DNA of 64,000 nt from G963692885 sp964658655 (lineage in GTDB: Bacteria; Acidobacteriota; Terriglobia; Terriglobales; Acidobacteriaceae), in assembly GCA_964658655.1 (NCBI GenBank), contig CAZZZL010000001.1:124001-188000 (forward strand), given 5' to 3'. The notes below the pieces were generated by a model, which saw nothing but the letters and a program-made list of their open reading frames with translations, was not told where the DNA came from and made no database searches. A program made the translations under genes and the position numbers. Below, in pieces: positions 42,622 through 52,018 of this stretch (position 1 is the first letter of the stretch; each line of letters opens with the position of its first letter).

Positions 42622-42682
42622 CGATTTGCCATCGAGGCGAATGCACTTTGGTGCCTGGGCTCCCGAGGTTCGCACTCATCAG
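42618..42682 (+). repeat. Post-stop hairpin element, copy B
   Basis: Begins inside the ABC permease stop codon. The first 22 bp match copy A exactly. The hairpin arms read GCAC/GTGC, where one G-C pair of copy A has become A-T on both sides of the stem. Similarity then continues loosely to the TTCGCA at about 42670. Confidence 0.72.
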
Positions 42683-42813
42683 AGGCGCTTGCATGACCTT
42701 GCCAGTCCAAAGCAGACTTTCCGAGGTCTTGGGGCATGCAGGCTCGATCAGAAATTCAGGCAAAACAGCGCCGCCGGTTGAGCTTTGTCTCGTCATCGCC
42801 GTAGACTTCATCC

Positions 42814-43725
42814 ATGAGCAACGCAATCAGCTTTGAAGACTTGAACACGCGCTTCGCGATCCCCGGTGTTGCGGAAGTCGTTGCCGGCAACAACGGTCTA
42901 CCGAAACTCCGCATCGATCTTCCATCTGCAGGCGCAGAGATCTATCTTCACGGAGCGCAGGTGACATCCTTCAAGCCTGCGGGATCTGCGGACGCCATCT
43001 TTCTCAGCGGCCATTCGAGCTTCGAGCATGGAAAAGCCATTCGCGGAGGCGTGCCAATCTGTTTCCCCTGGTTCCGCAATAAACTGGACGACCCCAAGGC
43101 ACCCTCGCATGGCTTCGTGAGGACCAAGGCCTGGGCGATTACTGCCGTTGAACATAATAACGACACTGTTACGGCAACGTTTTTGACGGGGAGTGATGCA
43201 TCGACCAGAGCATGGTTCCCTTTTGACTTCCGTCTCGTCCACCGCGTCACGGTAGGGAAAGAGCTGAAGCTCGAACTGATCATGACCAACCTCGACACAA
43301 AGCCTCTGCGATTCGAAGAAGCACTGCATGCCTACCATCTCGTAGGTGACGCACGGCAAGTGAGCGTAGCCGGACTTGATGGCGTGGACTTCCTCGATAA
43401 CACCGACGGCAACAAGGAGAAGATTCAACAGGGAGATCTTCATTTCACGAAGGCGACTGACAACGTCTACGTGAAAACTTCGCACATGGTGGACCTGGTG
43501 GATCCGATTCTGAAGCGCCGTATTCAGATCGAAAAAACACACTCCAACACTACGGTCGTCTGGAACCCGTGGCAGGAAGGCGCTGCTGCGCTGGCCGATC
43601 TGGGCGACGAGGAATGGAAAAAGATGGCTTGCGTCGAAGCCAGCAACATCCGCGCCTATGGGGTAAATTTGCCGGCCGGGGCTGAGCATACGATGTCGGC
43701 AACCATACGGATTATTGAGCAGTAA
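42814..43725 (+). CDS. D-hexose-6-phosphate mutarotase (YeaD-like)
   Basis: 303 residues. Aldose-1-epimerase/galactose mutarotase fold: IYLHGAQVTSFKPAG (about 48-62), AIRGGVPICFPWFRNK with the catalytic-site Arg, GFVRTKAW, and EALHAYHLVGDARQVSV containing the catalytic His. Matches the YeaD/glucose-6-phosphate 1-epimerase group, which interconverts anomers of hexose 6-phosphates. Stand-alone gene 192 bp after the ABC permease, with copy B of the hairpin element between. Confidence 0.9.
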   Translation: MSNAISFEDLNTRFAIPGVAEVVAGNNGLPKLRIDLPSAGAEIYLHGAQVTSFKPAGSADAIFLSGHSSFEHGKAIRGGVPICFPWFRNKLDDPKAPSHGFVRTKAWAITAVEHNNDTVTATFLTGSDASTRAWFPFDFRLVHRVTVGKELKLELIMTNLDTKPLRFEEALHAYHLVGDARQVSVAGLDGVDFLDNTDGNKEKIQQGDLHFTKATDNVYVKTSHMVDLVDPILKRRIQIEKTHSNTTVVWNPWQEGAAALADLGDEEWKKMACVEASNIRAYGVNLPAGAEHTMSATIRIIEQ

Positions 43726-43798
43726 GCCGCCGCCGCGGCTCTAATTTTTTCGGATCGCCGAACAGCCAAAGGTGCCGGCGCTGAATCCAAGCAGTCCT

Positions 43799-44713
43799 AT
43801 GGCGAGACCGTATTGGCAGGGTTCTATACAAATCTCTCTGGTGTCGGCGCAGGTGAGCCTGTTCCCTGCCAGCACCTCGGCGCGGGCAATCGAGTTTCAC
43901 CGGATCCATCGTGATACGGGGGAGCGCGTGCGGCAGCAGAACGTCGTACCGGGTGGGGACGACGGCGACGAGTCGCGCGAGGTCGACAAGGGCGATATCG
44001 TCAAGGGCTATGAATACGAAAAGGGCAAGTACATCGCGATTGAGCCGGACGAGATCAAGCAGCTTCGGCTGAAGAGTCAGAAGACCCTGGAAGTGGTGCA
44101 GTTCGTCAGCCATGAAGAGGTGGACCTGGGATTTTTCGAGAAGCCGTACTACGTGGTTCCCAAGGACGACAGCCAGGCCAAGGTGCTGGCGATCCTGCGC
44201 AAAGCCCTCGAAGATACCAACACGATCGGTTTGGGCGAGATAACTTTCAGCGGCCGCGAGCACCTGGTGGCATTGGCGGCGCCGGTCAGTACGGAAGTTC
44301 GCGGCCTGATGCTCTACCTGATGCGTTATGAAGAGGAACTGCGGGACCCGGCCGATTACTACGGTGGTATTTCACAGGCAAAGGTCGACGAAAAGCAGGT
44401 CGCCCTGGCCAAGCAGTTGATCGAAAGCTATCGCGAGCCGTTCGATGCCAGCAAGTTCAAAGATGATTACGAAGCGTCTCTACGGGAGCTGGTCGACGCC
44501 AAGCTGCACCATAAGAAGCCGCCTGCTCCTGAGAAGGAGCCGAAGCGCGGCAAGGTGATCGACCTGATGGAAGCTCTCAAGCGCAGCGTGGCGGCCAAAC
44601 AGGGCGGGAGCGCATCCGCTTCGGCGTCAGCATCGACTCGGCCAGAGACCACGGCGCATCGATCGGTCGCCCGAGGCAGGAAGCCTGCTGCCAAAAAACG
44701 GAAGGTCGCGTAG
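43799..44713 (+). CDS. ku: Ku protein (bacterial NHEJ)
   Basis: 304 residues from ATG 43799 (MARPYWQGSIQISLVSAQVS, the usual Ku start); the frame also opens at GTG 43772. The Ku core barrel spans about residues 1-250 (YYVVPKDDSQAKVLAILRKA, LMLYLMRYEEELRDP). The C-terminal 60 residues are Lys/Ser/Ala-rich (VARGRKPAAKKRKVA), a tail type that binds DNA in other bacterial Kus. Homodimeric Ku binds double-strand ends and recruits LigD, encoded 6 bp downstream. Confidence 0.95.
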   Translation: MARPYWQGSIQISLVSAQVSLFPASTSARAIEFHRIHRDTGERVRQQNVVPGGDDGDESREVDKGDIVKGYEYEKGKYIAIEPDEIKQLRLKSQKTLEVVQFVSHEEVDLGFFEKPYYVVPKDDSQAKVLAILRKALEDTNTIGLGEITFSGREHLVALAAPVSTEVRGLMLYLMRYEEELRDPADYYGGISQAKVDEKQVALAKQLIESYREPFDASKFKDDYEASLRELVDAKLHHKKPPAPEKEPKRGKVIDLMEALKRSVAAKQGGSASASASASTRPETTAHRSVARGRKPAAKKRKVA

Positions 44714-44719
44714 GCTCTG

Positions 44720-47545
44720 ATGGCGGTGAAGAAAGCAATTGCAGCGACACCTTCGCGGACCCGGAAAACGTCCGACACTGTGAAAAAAGCGCCCGCAAAG
44801 TCATCCGCCAGGTCGTCATCGTCCAGATCGGCAGCTGCGTCTTCTGTTGACGAGCAACTGGCCAAGTACCGCTCTATGCGAAACTTCAAAACCACGGCGG
44901 AGCCATCAGGCGGCAGCGGGAGGGCAAAAGAGGCTGGGTCGCTGCCATTCGTGATCCAGAAACACGCGGCAACGCGCCTGCATTATGATTTCCGCCTGGG
45001 CTGGCGGGGCGTCCTGAAAAGCTGGGCGGTGGCGAAGGGCCCGAGCTACGTGGTGGCCGACAAGCGGCTGGCCGTTCAGGTCGAAGACCATCCCATTGAA
45101 TACGGGGGTTTCGAAGGGACCATCCCCAAAGGGCAATATGGCGGCGGCACAGTCATGCTGTGGGATGAGGGCACCTGGGAACCGGTCGGCGACGCCGATG
45201 AAGGACTGCGGACCGGACGGCTGAAATTCCTGCTCCATGGCCACAAACTACAGGGTCACTGGACGCTGATTCGTATGGGTGGGAAGGCTGCGCGGGAGTC
45301 CAAGCCGAACTGGCTGCTGATCAAGGAACACGATGAGTTCGAGCGCACTCCTAAGGCGAAGTGCATTACGGAAGAAGCTCCAGATAGCGTTGTAACTGGT
45401 CGCGACCTTACGCAGATCGCTGCCGCGGAAGACCATGTTTGGGATTCTAGCTCAGGCTTGGCGGCGGACGAGCGCAAGGCAGCGGAAAAGAAATCCTCCG
45501 CAAGTAAAGTAGAGCCGGAAAAAGCTGCTCGCAAGGCAGTCGCCGTAAAAAAAAACTCTAAGAAGCTGACCGCTCCGCTCGGGTTATCGAAGTTTCCAGA
45601 AGAAGCGGTGCCCGGATTCATCGAGCCACAGCTCGCCTCTTCAAATCCTTCGCCTCCTGCCGGTCAGGCATGGATCCACGAACTGAAGCTCGACGGCTAC
45701 CGCATCCAGGCGCATCTGCGTAACGGCAAGGTCAAGCTGTTCAGTCGCAACGGTCTCGACTGGACAGCCCGCATGGCAAACGTCGCAGAGGCACTCGCGC
45801 ATGTACAAGTTGAGAGCGCGGTAATCGATGGTGAAGTGGTTGTGCTTGATGACCAGGGTCTGAGCGATTTCGCGAAGCTGCAAGCTGCCTTTGACGAGAA
45901 GAAGCCGACCGCTCTCACCTATTACTGTTTCGATTTGCTGCATCTGGATGGCCATAATCTGCGCGACGCAAAGCTGATCGAGCGCAAAGATCTGCTGCAT
46001 CCGATCATCGTTGCAGCTGACGATGAAACGTTGCGATTCTCTGAGCATCTCGACGTGAGCGGACAGGAGATGTTCGGCGAAGCCTGCAGGCTGGGTGCGG
46101 AAGGCATTATTTCGAAGCGGTCCGACGCTGCCTACATTTCGGGTCGCAGTGCGAGTTGGATGAAGACCAAGTGCATCCGCCAGCAGGAGTTTGTGGTCGG
46201 CGGATTTACGCCACCGTCGACGGGCGGAGGCGGCATCGGAGCACTGCTGCTTGGCTACTATGACGGCGAAACGCTGCGCTACGCTGGGCGTGCCGGAACC
46301 GGCTATACGCAGAAGACGGCACATTCTCTTCGGCGGCAGCTGGCTGGTCTGCAGCAAAAGACGCAGCCCTTCGCGCAGATTTCCTCCATGGCGCGAAAGG
46401 ACGCGTTGTGGGTGAAGCCTGAACTTGTTGCGGAGATCCAGTTCCGCACCTGGACAGACGATGGCATGCTGCGTCAGGCGTCTTTCAAAGGTCTACGGGA
46501 AGATAAGGATGCTCGGGATGTGAAACGCGAGCACGCGAACCCCGGTGACCAGGCCGAGATGCCACCAACCCACCATAAGCAGGGGGCATCTGCGAAAAAT
46601 GCGCATGTTAAAGCCAGTCGTCCTTCCACTGCCCTAGGAAAGCAAGCGAACGTTCGCCTGACGCATGCAGGCAAGGTGATCGACGCTGAATCAGGACTGA
46701 CTAAGCAGATGCTCGCGGATTACTATGATGCCGTTGCCGAGAGAATGCTGCCGCATATCGCGGACAGGCCGCTCAGTATCGTGCGCTGCCCAGACGGCAG
46801 TACGGGCACGTGTTTTTTTCAGAAACATATCAAGCCCGGCCTTCCCGAAGGCACTGGATCAGTCGATGTACCTGACAAAAAGACGGGCAAGGTCGAGCAG
46901 TACATCACTGTGTCGACCAGGAACGCACTCGTCGGCATGGCACAGATGAATGTGCTGGAGTTTCACCCGTGGGGATCGCGGAACGAGGCCCTGGACGAGC
47001 CTGACCGCCTCGTCTTCGATCTTGATCCGGATGAGATGCTCCCCTGGGATCTGCTGGCCGAGAGCGCGGACGAGGTTCGTACGCGGCTGAAAAAACTTGG
47101 CCTGCAATCGTTTCTGAAGGGCACAGGCGGTAAGGGTCTGCATATTGTTGCGCCCATCCGGCCTGCCGCCGCGCATCCCTGGCCCGTGATCAAAGCTTTT
47201 GCCCATGCCTTCGTCCAGAAGATGGAGCTTGCCCGGCCTGAGCTTTACCTCACAAAAATGACCAAGGCTGCGCGGACGGGAAAAATATACCTGGATTACC
47301 TGCGCAACGAACGCGGCGCGACCGCCGTAGCGCCTTACTCACCTCGCAGACGGGCAGGTGTGCCGGTTTCAGTTCCTTTTGCGTGGTCAGTGCTGAAGGA
47401 AAAGGCCATGCCGCACTTTTCGGTGGCAACATTTAAAGACTGGATTGGCAGCGGCGGCAATGACCCATGGAAGAAGCTTCCCGAAATGAACCAGGAACTG
47501 ACACAAACAGCACTGGACGCTGTGGGCCTGTCAAAAAAGAGATAA
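44720..47545 (+). CDS. ligD: ATP-dependent DNA ligase D (phosphoesterase-ligase-polymerase)
   Basis: 941 residues in the Pseudomonas-like domain order. A basic Ser/Lys leader (1-45) is followed by the 3'-phosphoesterase domain with H82, H88 and D90 (KHAATRLHYDFRL), a Lys/Glu linker (about 240-295), the ligase domain with catalytic K323 in ELKLDGYRIQ and KTKCIRQQEFVVGG, a second linker (about 610-645), and the primase-like polymerase domain with D767/D769 (FDLDPDE) and KGTGGKGLHIVAP. All three active sites look intact. It repairs double-strand breaks with Ku, whose gene is just upstream. Confidence 0.96.
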   Translation: MAVKKAIAATPSRTRKTSDTVKKAPAKSSARSSSSRSAAASSVDEQLAKYRSMRNFKTTAEPSGGSGRAKEAGSLPFVIQKHAATRLHYDFRLGWRGVLKSWAVAKGPSYVVADKRLAVQVEDHPIEYGGFEGTIPKGQYGGGTVMLWDEGTWEPVGDADEGLRTGRLKFLLHGHKLQGHWTLIRMGGKAARESKPNWLLIKEHDEFERTPKAKCITEEAPDSVVTGRDLTQIAAAEDHVWDSSSGLAADERKAAEKKSSASKVEPEKAARKAVAVKKNSKKLTAPLGLSKFPEEAVPGFIEPQLASSNPSPPAGQAWIHELKLDGYRIQAHLRNGKVKLFSRNGLDWTARMANVAEALAHVQVESAVIDGEVVVLDDQGLSDFAKLQAAFDEKKPTALTYYCFDLLHLDGHNLRDAKLIERKDLLHPIIVAADDETLRFSEHLDVSGQEMFGEACRLGAEGIISKRSDAAYISGRSASWMKTKCIRQQEFVVGGFTPPSTGGGGIGALLLGYYDGETLRYAGRAGTGYTQKTAHSLRRQLAGLQQKTQPFAQISSMARKDALWVKPELVAEIQFRTWTDDGMLRQASFKGLREDKDARDVKREHANPGDQAEMPPTHHKQGASAKNAHVKASRPSTALGKQANVRLTHAGKVIDAESGLTKQMLADYYDAVAERMLPHIADRPLSIVRCPDGSTGTCFFQKHIKPGLPEGTGSVDVPDKKTGKVEQYITVSTRNALVGMAQMNVLEFHPWGSRNEALDEPDRLVFDLDPDEMLPWDLLAESADEVRTRLKKLGLQSFLKGTGGKGLHIVAPIRPAAAHPWPVIKAFAHAFVQKMELARPELYLTKMTKAARTGKIYLDYLRNERGATAVAPYSPRRRAGVPVSVPFAWSVLKEKAMPHFSVATFKDWIGSGGNDPWKKLPEMNQELTQTALDAVGLSKKR

Positions 47546-47591
47546 TTTTCCCGGTTTGAATCCCGCAAAACGCAATTTGTCTTGAGTACTG

Positions 47592-47620
47592 TTGCTTATC
47601 ACATATTCCCCGGCTAGACT
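47592..47620 (+). promoter_or_regulatory. Candidate promoter of the plus-strand exopolysaccharide genes
   Basis: TTGCTT and TAGACT with 17-bp spacing, 104 bp before the WecG-like start codon. It is the best sigma-70-like pair in the 178-bp spacer after ligD. Confidence 0.3.
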
Positions 47621-47723
47621 CGGATCACAATAACGCTGGACAACACTGAATACCAGGATCGAGAGCCCCCGCTTTCTGTTCAATGCAGCACTGTTTCATT
47701 TTATGTCTCTGGGGAGATGCGTC

Positions 47724-48521
47724 ATGCCATCTGCTTTACCTGCTTCATTGCGGTATAACTTCCTCGATATCCATGTCGATGCCCTTACACGTACAGACCT
47801 GGATACAATAGTCGCCGATTCGATCAAAAGAGGACGGCGTCTGCTGATCGGAAACCATAACCTTCATAGTCTGTACCTCTTTCACCAGTCCGCCATGATG
47901 AGAGCATTTTATGCTGCGGCAGATCGCGTGCATATTGACGGAATATCCATCGTATGGCTGGCGAAGCTGTTCGGTATCCCGCTTCGTTCAGAGCACCGGA
48001 CTGGATACATTGACTGGCTGCCATCCATGATGACGGTAGCGCGTGACCGGGGCTGGCGGGTCTTCTATCTGGGGTCCCGTCCAGGACCTCTGGAGGATGG
48101 CATGCATAAATTGAGGGCGCAGTATCCTGGCCTGCAGATTGAAGGCAGGCATGGCTATTTCGATAAATCAGTACGCAGCCTGGACAACCTCGACGTGCTT
48201 ACCGAGATTGCATATTACAAGCCGGATCTATTGATGGTGGGGATGGGGATGCCCATACAGGAAGAGTGGATCGTGCAGAATATCGATCATCTCCCGGTGA
48301 GTACCGTCGTCGCATGTGGTGCGTTGATGGACTATGTCGCGGGGGTCATTCCGACACCGCCGAGATGGCTCGGGTCCGCCGGACTGGAATGGGCTTACCG
48401 TCTCTGTGCTGAACCACGTCGCCTGTCACGCCGCTATCTTGTTGAACCCTGGAAGATCGCAGGTCTTGTCCGCAGGCACCTTCATGACCGGCACCCTGCT
48501 CCCGTGGCGAAACAAGCCTGA
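47724..48521 (+). CDS. WecG/TagA/CpsF family glycosyltransferase
   Basis: 265 residues from ATG 47724, which has GGGGAG 7 nt upstream; the ATG at 47703 is less likely. GT26 signatures: NHNLHSLYLFHQSAMMRAFY, VHIDGISIVWLAKLFGI, GWRVFYLGSRPGPLEDG and the catalytic-region GMGMPIQEEWI. These enzymes add the second sugar (for example ManNAc or ManNAcA) to an undecaprenyl-linked first sugar at the inner membrane. It opens the polysaccharide cluster. Confidence 0.9.
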   Translation: MPSALPASLRYNFLDIHVDALTRTDLDTIVADSIKRGRRLLIGNHNLHSLYLFHQSAMMRAFYAAADRVHIDGISIVWLAKLFGIPLRSEHRTGYIDWLPSMMTVARDRGWRVFYLGSRPGPLEDGMHKLRAQYPGLQIEGRHGYFDKSVRSLDNLDVLTEIAYYKPDLLMVGMGMPIQEEWIVQNIDHLPVSTVVACGALMDYVAGVIPTPPRWLGSAGLEWAYRLCAEPRRLSRRYLVEPWKIAGLVRRHLHDRHPAPVAKQA

Positions 48522-48573
48522 ACGAAATCCGGAACCTGCAACATGACCTTGCCTGCTTGAGAGGGGTGTGTAG

Positions 48574-49518
48574 ATGCACTACAACCACAATGTCACAGTT
48601 GTCATTACGACAAGGCGCCGTGCCGATGTGCTGCCACGGGCTTTGCGAAGTGCCCTTCTTCAGACCCACCCGCCGGATGAAATCATTGTGGTGGTAGATG
48701 GAAGCGATCCTGAGACGGCATCGTTTCTCCGGTCGGTGAAGGATCCCCGTGTGCGCGGTATCTTCCTCAATCAGCAATTAGGCGGATGTATCGCTCGCAA
48801 TGCCGGAGTCGAAGCAGCAACTGGTGATTGGATCGCATTTCTCGATGATGACGATGAATGGATGCCGGACAAGCTGAAATCCCAGTTAGCGCGTGCGGCC
48901 CAGTCGCACGCGCAGTATCCGATTGTCTCCTGTCGCGTGGCTGCTCTTACAGATGGTGGGAAGAAATTTCTGTGGCCCGCAAGAAAGCTCGAACCTGGCG
49001 AACACCTGAGCGACTACCTTCTCTCTCGAGACACATGGGTACAGGGCGAAGGCCTAATCACGACCAGCATGATCCTAGCGCCACGTGAACTGCTGCTGCG
49101 CGTCCCTTTCAAAGCCGGCCTGCGAAGGCATCAGGAATGGGATTGGCTACTGCGCGCCTCGGCTTCGGCAGAGGTTGAGATCTCAACCGTGTGGGAGACA
49201 CTGGCGATCTGGCACATTGAGACCGCGCAGGCGAGTATCAGCCGATTGAACCAGTGGCAGACATCTTTCAACTGGATCCTGAGTATGCGACGTCTGGTGA
49301 CGCCGCGCGCCTATGCCTCCTTCCTGATGGTGTTTGTCAGCGCGATTGCAGCCAGGGAGGGTGACCGGGCCGCTATGCCGATTCTCTTCGGCGAAGCGCG
49401 TCGGCACGGTCAGCCCGGGACGATCGATTACATCCTGATGGCGGCCATGTGGCTGCTGCCGCAAACGACACGACGCAGACTCCGCAACCTGTTCACTCCC
49501 GAGGTACAAACGGCATGA
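48574..49518 (+). CDS. Glycosyltransferase family 2
   Basis: 314 residues, ATG with GAGAGGGG about 7 nt upstream. GT-A fold: VTVVITTRRRADVLPRALRS, then the NAGVEAATGDWIAFLDDDDE segment with the DDD metal/nucleotide site near residues 89-92. The C-terminal part after the catalytic domain is longer than the minimum. It probably adds one sugar of the repeat unit. Its stop overlaps the next start (ATGA). Confidence 0.9.
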   Translation: MHYNHNVTVVITTRRRADVLPRALRSALLQTHPPDEIIVVVDGSDPETASFLRSVKDPRVRGIFLNQQLGGCIARNAGVEAATGDWIAFLDDDDEWMPDKLKSQLARAAQSHAQYPIVSCRVAALTDGGKKFLWPARKLEPGEHLSDYLLSRDTWVQGEGLITTSMILAPRELLLRVPFKAGLRRHQEWDWLLRASASAEVEISTVWETLAIWHIETAQASISRLNQWQTSFNWILSMRRLVTPRAYASFLMVFVSAIAAREGDRAAMPILFGEARRHGQPGTIDYILMAAMWLLPQTTRRRLRNLFTPEVQTA

Positions 49519-50672
49519 AGGTGATCCAGATAGTGACGCAGATGGAAGCCGGAGGCGCGCAGAAGGTTGCGTCCCTGCTTAACCAGGGCCTGCGCGAAAG
49601 CGGCCATGAGGCGTATCTCTATTTCCTCTACAAGAAGCGGCCCGCATATGAAGGCGAGGAATATATGCGTTGCCTGAGTGAGCGGCGGCCTTCATCCATT
49701 GGCTGGCTGGGTATCGCAGGCCACTTGTGGAAGAGATTGAGCGATGATTGCCCTGACATTGTCGTAACCCACACGCATTCGGCGAATGCGTTTGCCGCCC
49801 CAATTGCAGCGCTGGCAGGTGTACCGGTGCGAATCGCCGTCCATCATAACCCGGTCGAAACTTATCCTCTGGTAGCGCGGATGGCCGACCGGCTGGCCTT
49901 CGCAGCCGGCAGCTACTCAACCATGGTCACTGTTTCAGGTGGGGTGACACGGTCTTTTGAGCACCACAGTGTTCTCTATAAGAGCCGGTTGCACCGTATC
50001 TACAATGGCATTGCCGCAGCCTCAGAAAAAGACTCGTTCGATGTGCGTGTGCGTTACGGCATTCCTGAACACCATGCCGTGCTGGTGAACATCGGCCGGC
50101 TGGCGAAGCAGAAAAATCAATCATTGCTTTTACGCATGCTGCGCAATGTTCCTGACGCCACCCTCATGCTGGTGGGTGAAGGCGAACTTGGCCTGCAACT
50201 ACGTGCTGAAGCCACCGAGCACGGGATTGCCGACAGGGTCCGTTTCACAGGAGAGCTTGCGTCAGAAACCTGCGCCACGATCCTGCGACAGGGTGACCTG
50301 TTTCTGCTGCCATCGAGATACGAATCGTTCTGCCTGGCAGCGATGGAGGCAATGCACCATGGTCTGCCAGTAGTCGCGAGCGATCTGCCTTGCCTGCGCG
50401 AAGTCATCGGGGACGAGCAGATGTTCTTCCCGGTCGACGACGACGCGGCACTCACTCATACAGTGATGCGGCTGCTTTCATCGCCTGGAGAACGGGAGGC
50501 GATGGGGATTGCGGGTACAGCACGCGCCCTGCGGTTCAGTGCCGAGCGCATGGTGGGAGAGTATGAACTGCTGATGATGGAAGCGATGCTTTATGCAACT
50601 CGAAACAAATCAGCAGCGAACAATCTTCGGCGAATTGATCCCCTTGGTGGCATTTCTCGTATCAATGACTAA
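49515..50672 (+). CDS. Glycosyltransferase family 4
   Basis: 385 residues from ATG 49515, overlapping the GT2 stop by 4 bp. GT-B fold: QIVTQMEAGGAQKVASLLNQ at the N-terminus, LVNIGRLAKQKNQSLLLRML and the donor-site EX7E region FCLAAMEAMHHGLPVVASDL. Retaining enzyme; acceptor unknown. The last 63 bp overlap the 3' end of the convergent UDP-sugar dehydrogenase gene, an unusually large overlap. Confidence 0.9.
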   Translation: MKVIQIVTQMEAGGAQKVASLLNQGLRESGHEAYLYFLYKKRPAYEGEEYMRCLSERRPSSIGWLGIAGHLWKRLSDDCPDIVVTHTHSANAFAAPIAALAGVPVRIAVHHNPVETYPLVARMADRLAFAAGSYSTMVTVSGGVTRSFEHHSVLYKSRLHRIYNGIAAASEKDSFDVRVRYGIPEHHAVLVNIGRLAKQKNQSLLLRMLRNVPDATLMLVGEGELGLQLRAEATEHGIADRVRFTGELASETCATILRQGDLFLLPSRYESFCLAAMEAMHHGLPVVASDLPCLREVIGDEQMFFPVDDDAALTHTVMRLLSSPGEREAMGIAGTARALRFSAERMVGEYELLMMEAMLYATRNKSAANNLRRIDPLGGISRIND

Positions 50673-51968
50673 CTGCGACTCTCGAACGATGGAAGGGTAA
50701 TCGTAATCGGAGTGATCCGTGACAATCATCACGCAGTCATACTGTGCCAGGTCATGGAGGGGCGTGTTGCGCATCTGGAGATCATAGTGGCGGCCGCTAC
50801 CCACGACCGGGAAGTACGGGTCGTTATACGAAACGACGACACCGCGCTTCTGCAAAAGTTCAATGATCGTGAGCGACGGAGACTCACGAAGATCATCGAT
50901 ATCCCGCTTGTAGGCAAGTCCCAGCACCAGAATTTTCGAACCATTCAAGGGCTTGCGCACTTCGTTCAAAGCAGCCGCTGTGCTATCGACGACGTAAAGG
51001 GGCATGGCGGCGTTGACCTCACCAGCCAGTTCGATGAACTTGGTACGGAAATCGAATTGCTTGGCCTTCCACGAAAGATAGAACGGGTCGATCGGTATAC
51101 AGTGACCACCGAGGCCTGGTCCCGGGTAGAAGGGTTGAAAACCGAACGGCTTGGTCTTGGCAGCTTCGATCACTTCGAAGATATCGATGTCCATGCGATG
51201 ACAAAGCTGCTTCAACTCATTGACCAGGGCGATATTGACACAGCGATAAATGTTTTCGAGAAGTTTCGTCATCTCGGCGACGGCGGGCTTGGAGACACGC
51301 ACCGTCTGCGCGAAGATGGTGCCGTAAAGGACCGCAGCAAGTTCCGTCGCACCTGCGTCCGCGCCGCCCACTACCTTGGGAATATCGCGTCGCGCGACAG
51401 TATCGTTGCCGGGATCTTCACGCTCGGGAGAGAAGGCGACATAAAGGCCGGGCCCCGCGTCTGGCCCGCGAACCACTTTCAGGCCCGGGGCAGTCGCTTC
51501 AAGCATAGGGATGACAACTTCTTCAGTTGTACCGGGGTAGGTCGTACTTTCGAGGACGATCAATTGCCCAAAGCGCGTTCGCGGTGCAATGGCAGCAACC
51601 GTGCTGCGAATGTAGCTGAGGTCAGGCTCGTGGTAGTCATCAAGCGGCGTCGGCACGCAGATCAGGATTGCGTCCATTTCGTGCAGTCGGTCATAGTTCT
51701 CGGTCGCTGTGAAGCCATGGGCGCACGCAGCCGCAATTTCTGTCGCGGGTATGCGGACGATGTACGACTGCTGACGGTTGAGGGTCTTCACTTTTTCGAC
51801 GTCGACGTCGAAGCCGGTGACTGCGAACCGTTCTTCGCTGAACAGCAGCGCCAGCGGAAGACCCACATAACCCAGTCCGACGATCCCGATCTTCGCTGTC
51901 CGATTCGTGACCTTGTCTTTGAAAATTTCGACATTGTCGGAGATGGTCCCGACACTTCCCTGCTGCAT
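50610..51968 (-). CDS. Nucleotide sugar dehydrogenase (UDP-HexNAc 6-dehydrogenase type)
   Basis: 452 residues. Rossmann NAD site IGIVGLGYVGLPLALLFSEE (G31, G33, G36), central LLENIYRCVNIALVNELKQL, catalytic Cys motif GPGLGGHCIPIDPFYLSWKA, and C-terminal UDP-binding domain (VLGLAYKRDIDDLRESPSL). It resembles the WbpA/WecC group that oxidises UDP-GlcNAc or UDP-ManNAc to the uronic acid. It suggests an acidic polysaccharide. No partner epimerase is in the window. Transcribed towards the GT4 gene. Confidence 0.92.
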   Translation of the reverse strand: MQQGSVGTISDNVEIFKDKVTNRTAKIGIVGLGYVGLPLALLFSEERFAVTGFDVDVEKVKTLNRQQSYIVRIPATEIAAACAHGFTATENYDRLHEMDAILICVPTPLDDYHEPDLSYIRSTVAAIAPRTRFGQLIVLESTTYPGTTEEVVIPMLEATAPGLKVVRGPDAGPGLYVAFSPEREDPGNDTVARRDIPKVVGGADAGATELAAVLYGTIFAQTVRVSKPAVAEMTKLLENIYRCVNIALVNELKQLCHRMDIDIFEVIEAAKTKPFGFQPFYPGPGLGGHCIPIDPFYLSWKAKQFDFRTKFIELAGEVNAAMPLYVVDSTAAALNEVRKPLNGSKILVLGLAYKRDIDDLRESPSLTIIELLQKRGVVVSYNDPYFPVVGSGRHYDLQMRNTPLHDLAQYDCVMIVTDHSDYDYPSIVRESQLVIDTRNATKGINSPKIVRC

Positions 51969-52018
51969 GGTTTCTTTTCTCCTGGCAGAAACGACTCGCG
52001 ACTAGGCGAAGCATTCCT

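Noticed and set aside
42405..42836. Plus-strand open frame after the ABC permease
   Set aside because: It overlaps the permease in another frame and covers the hairpin element; no coding evidence.
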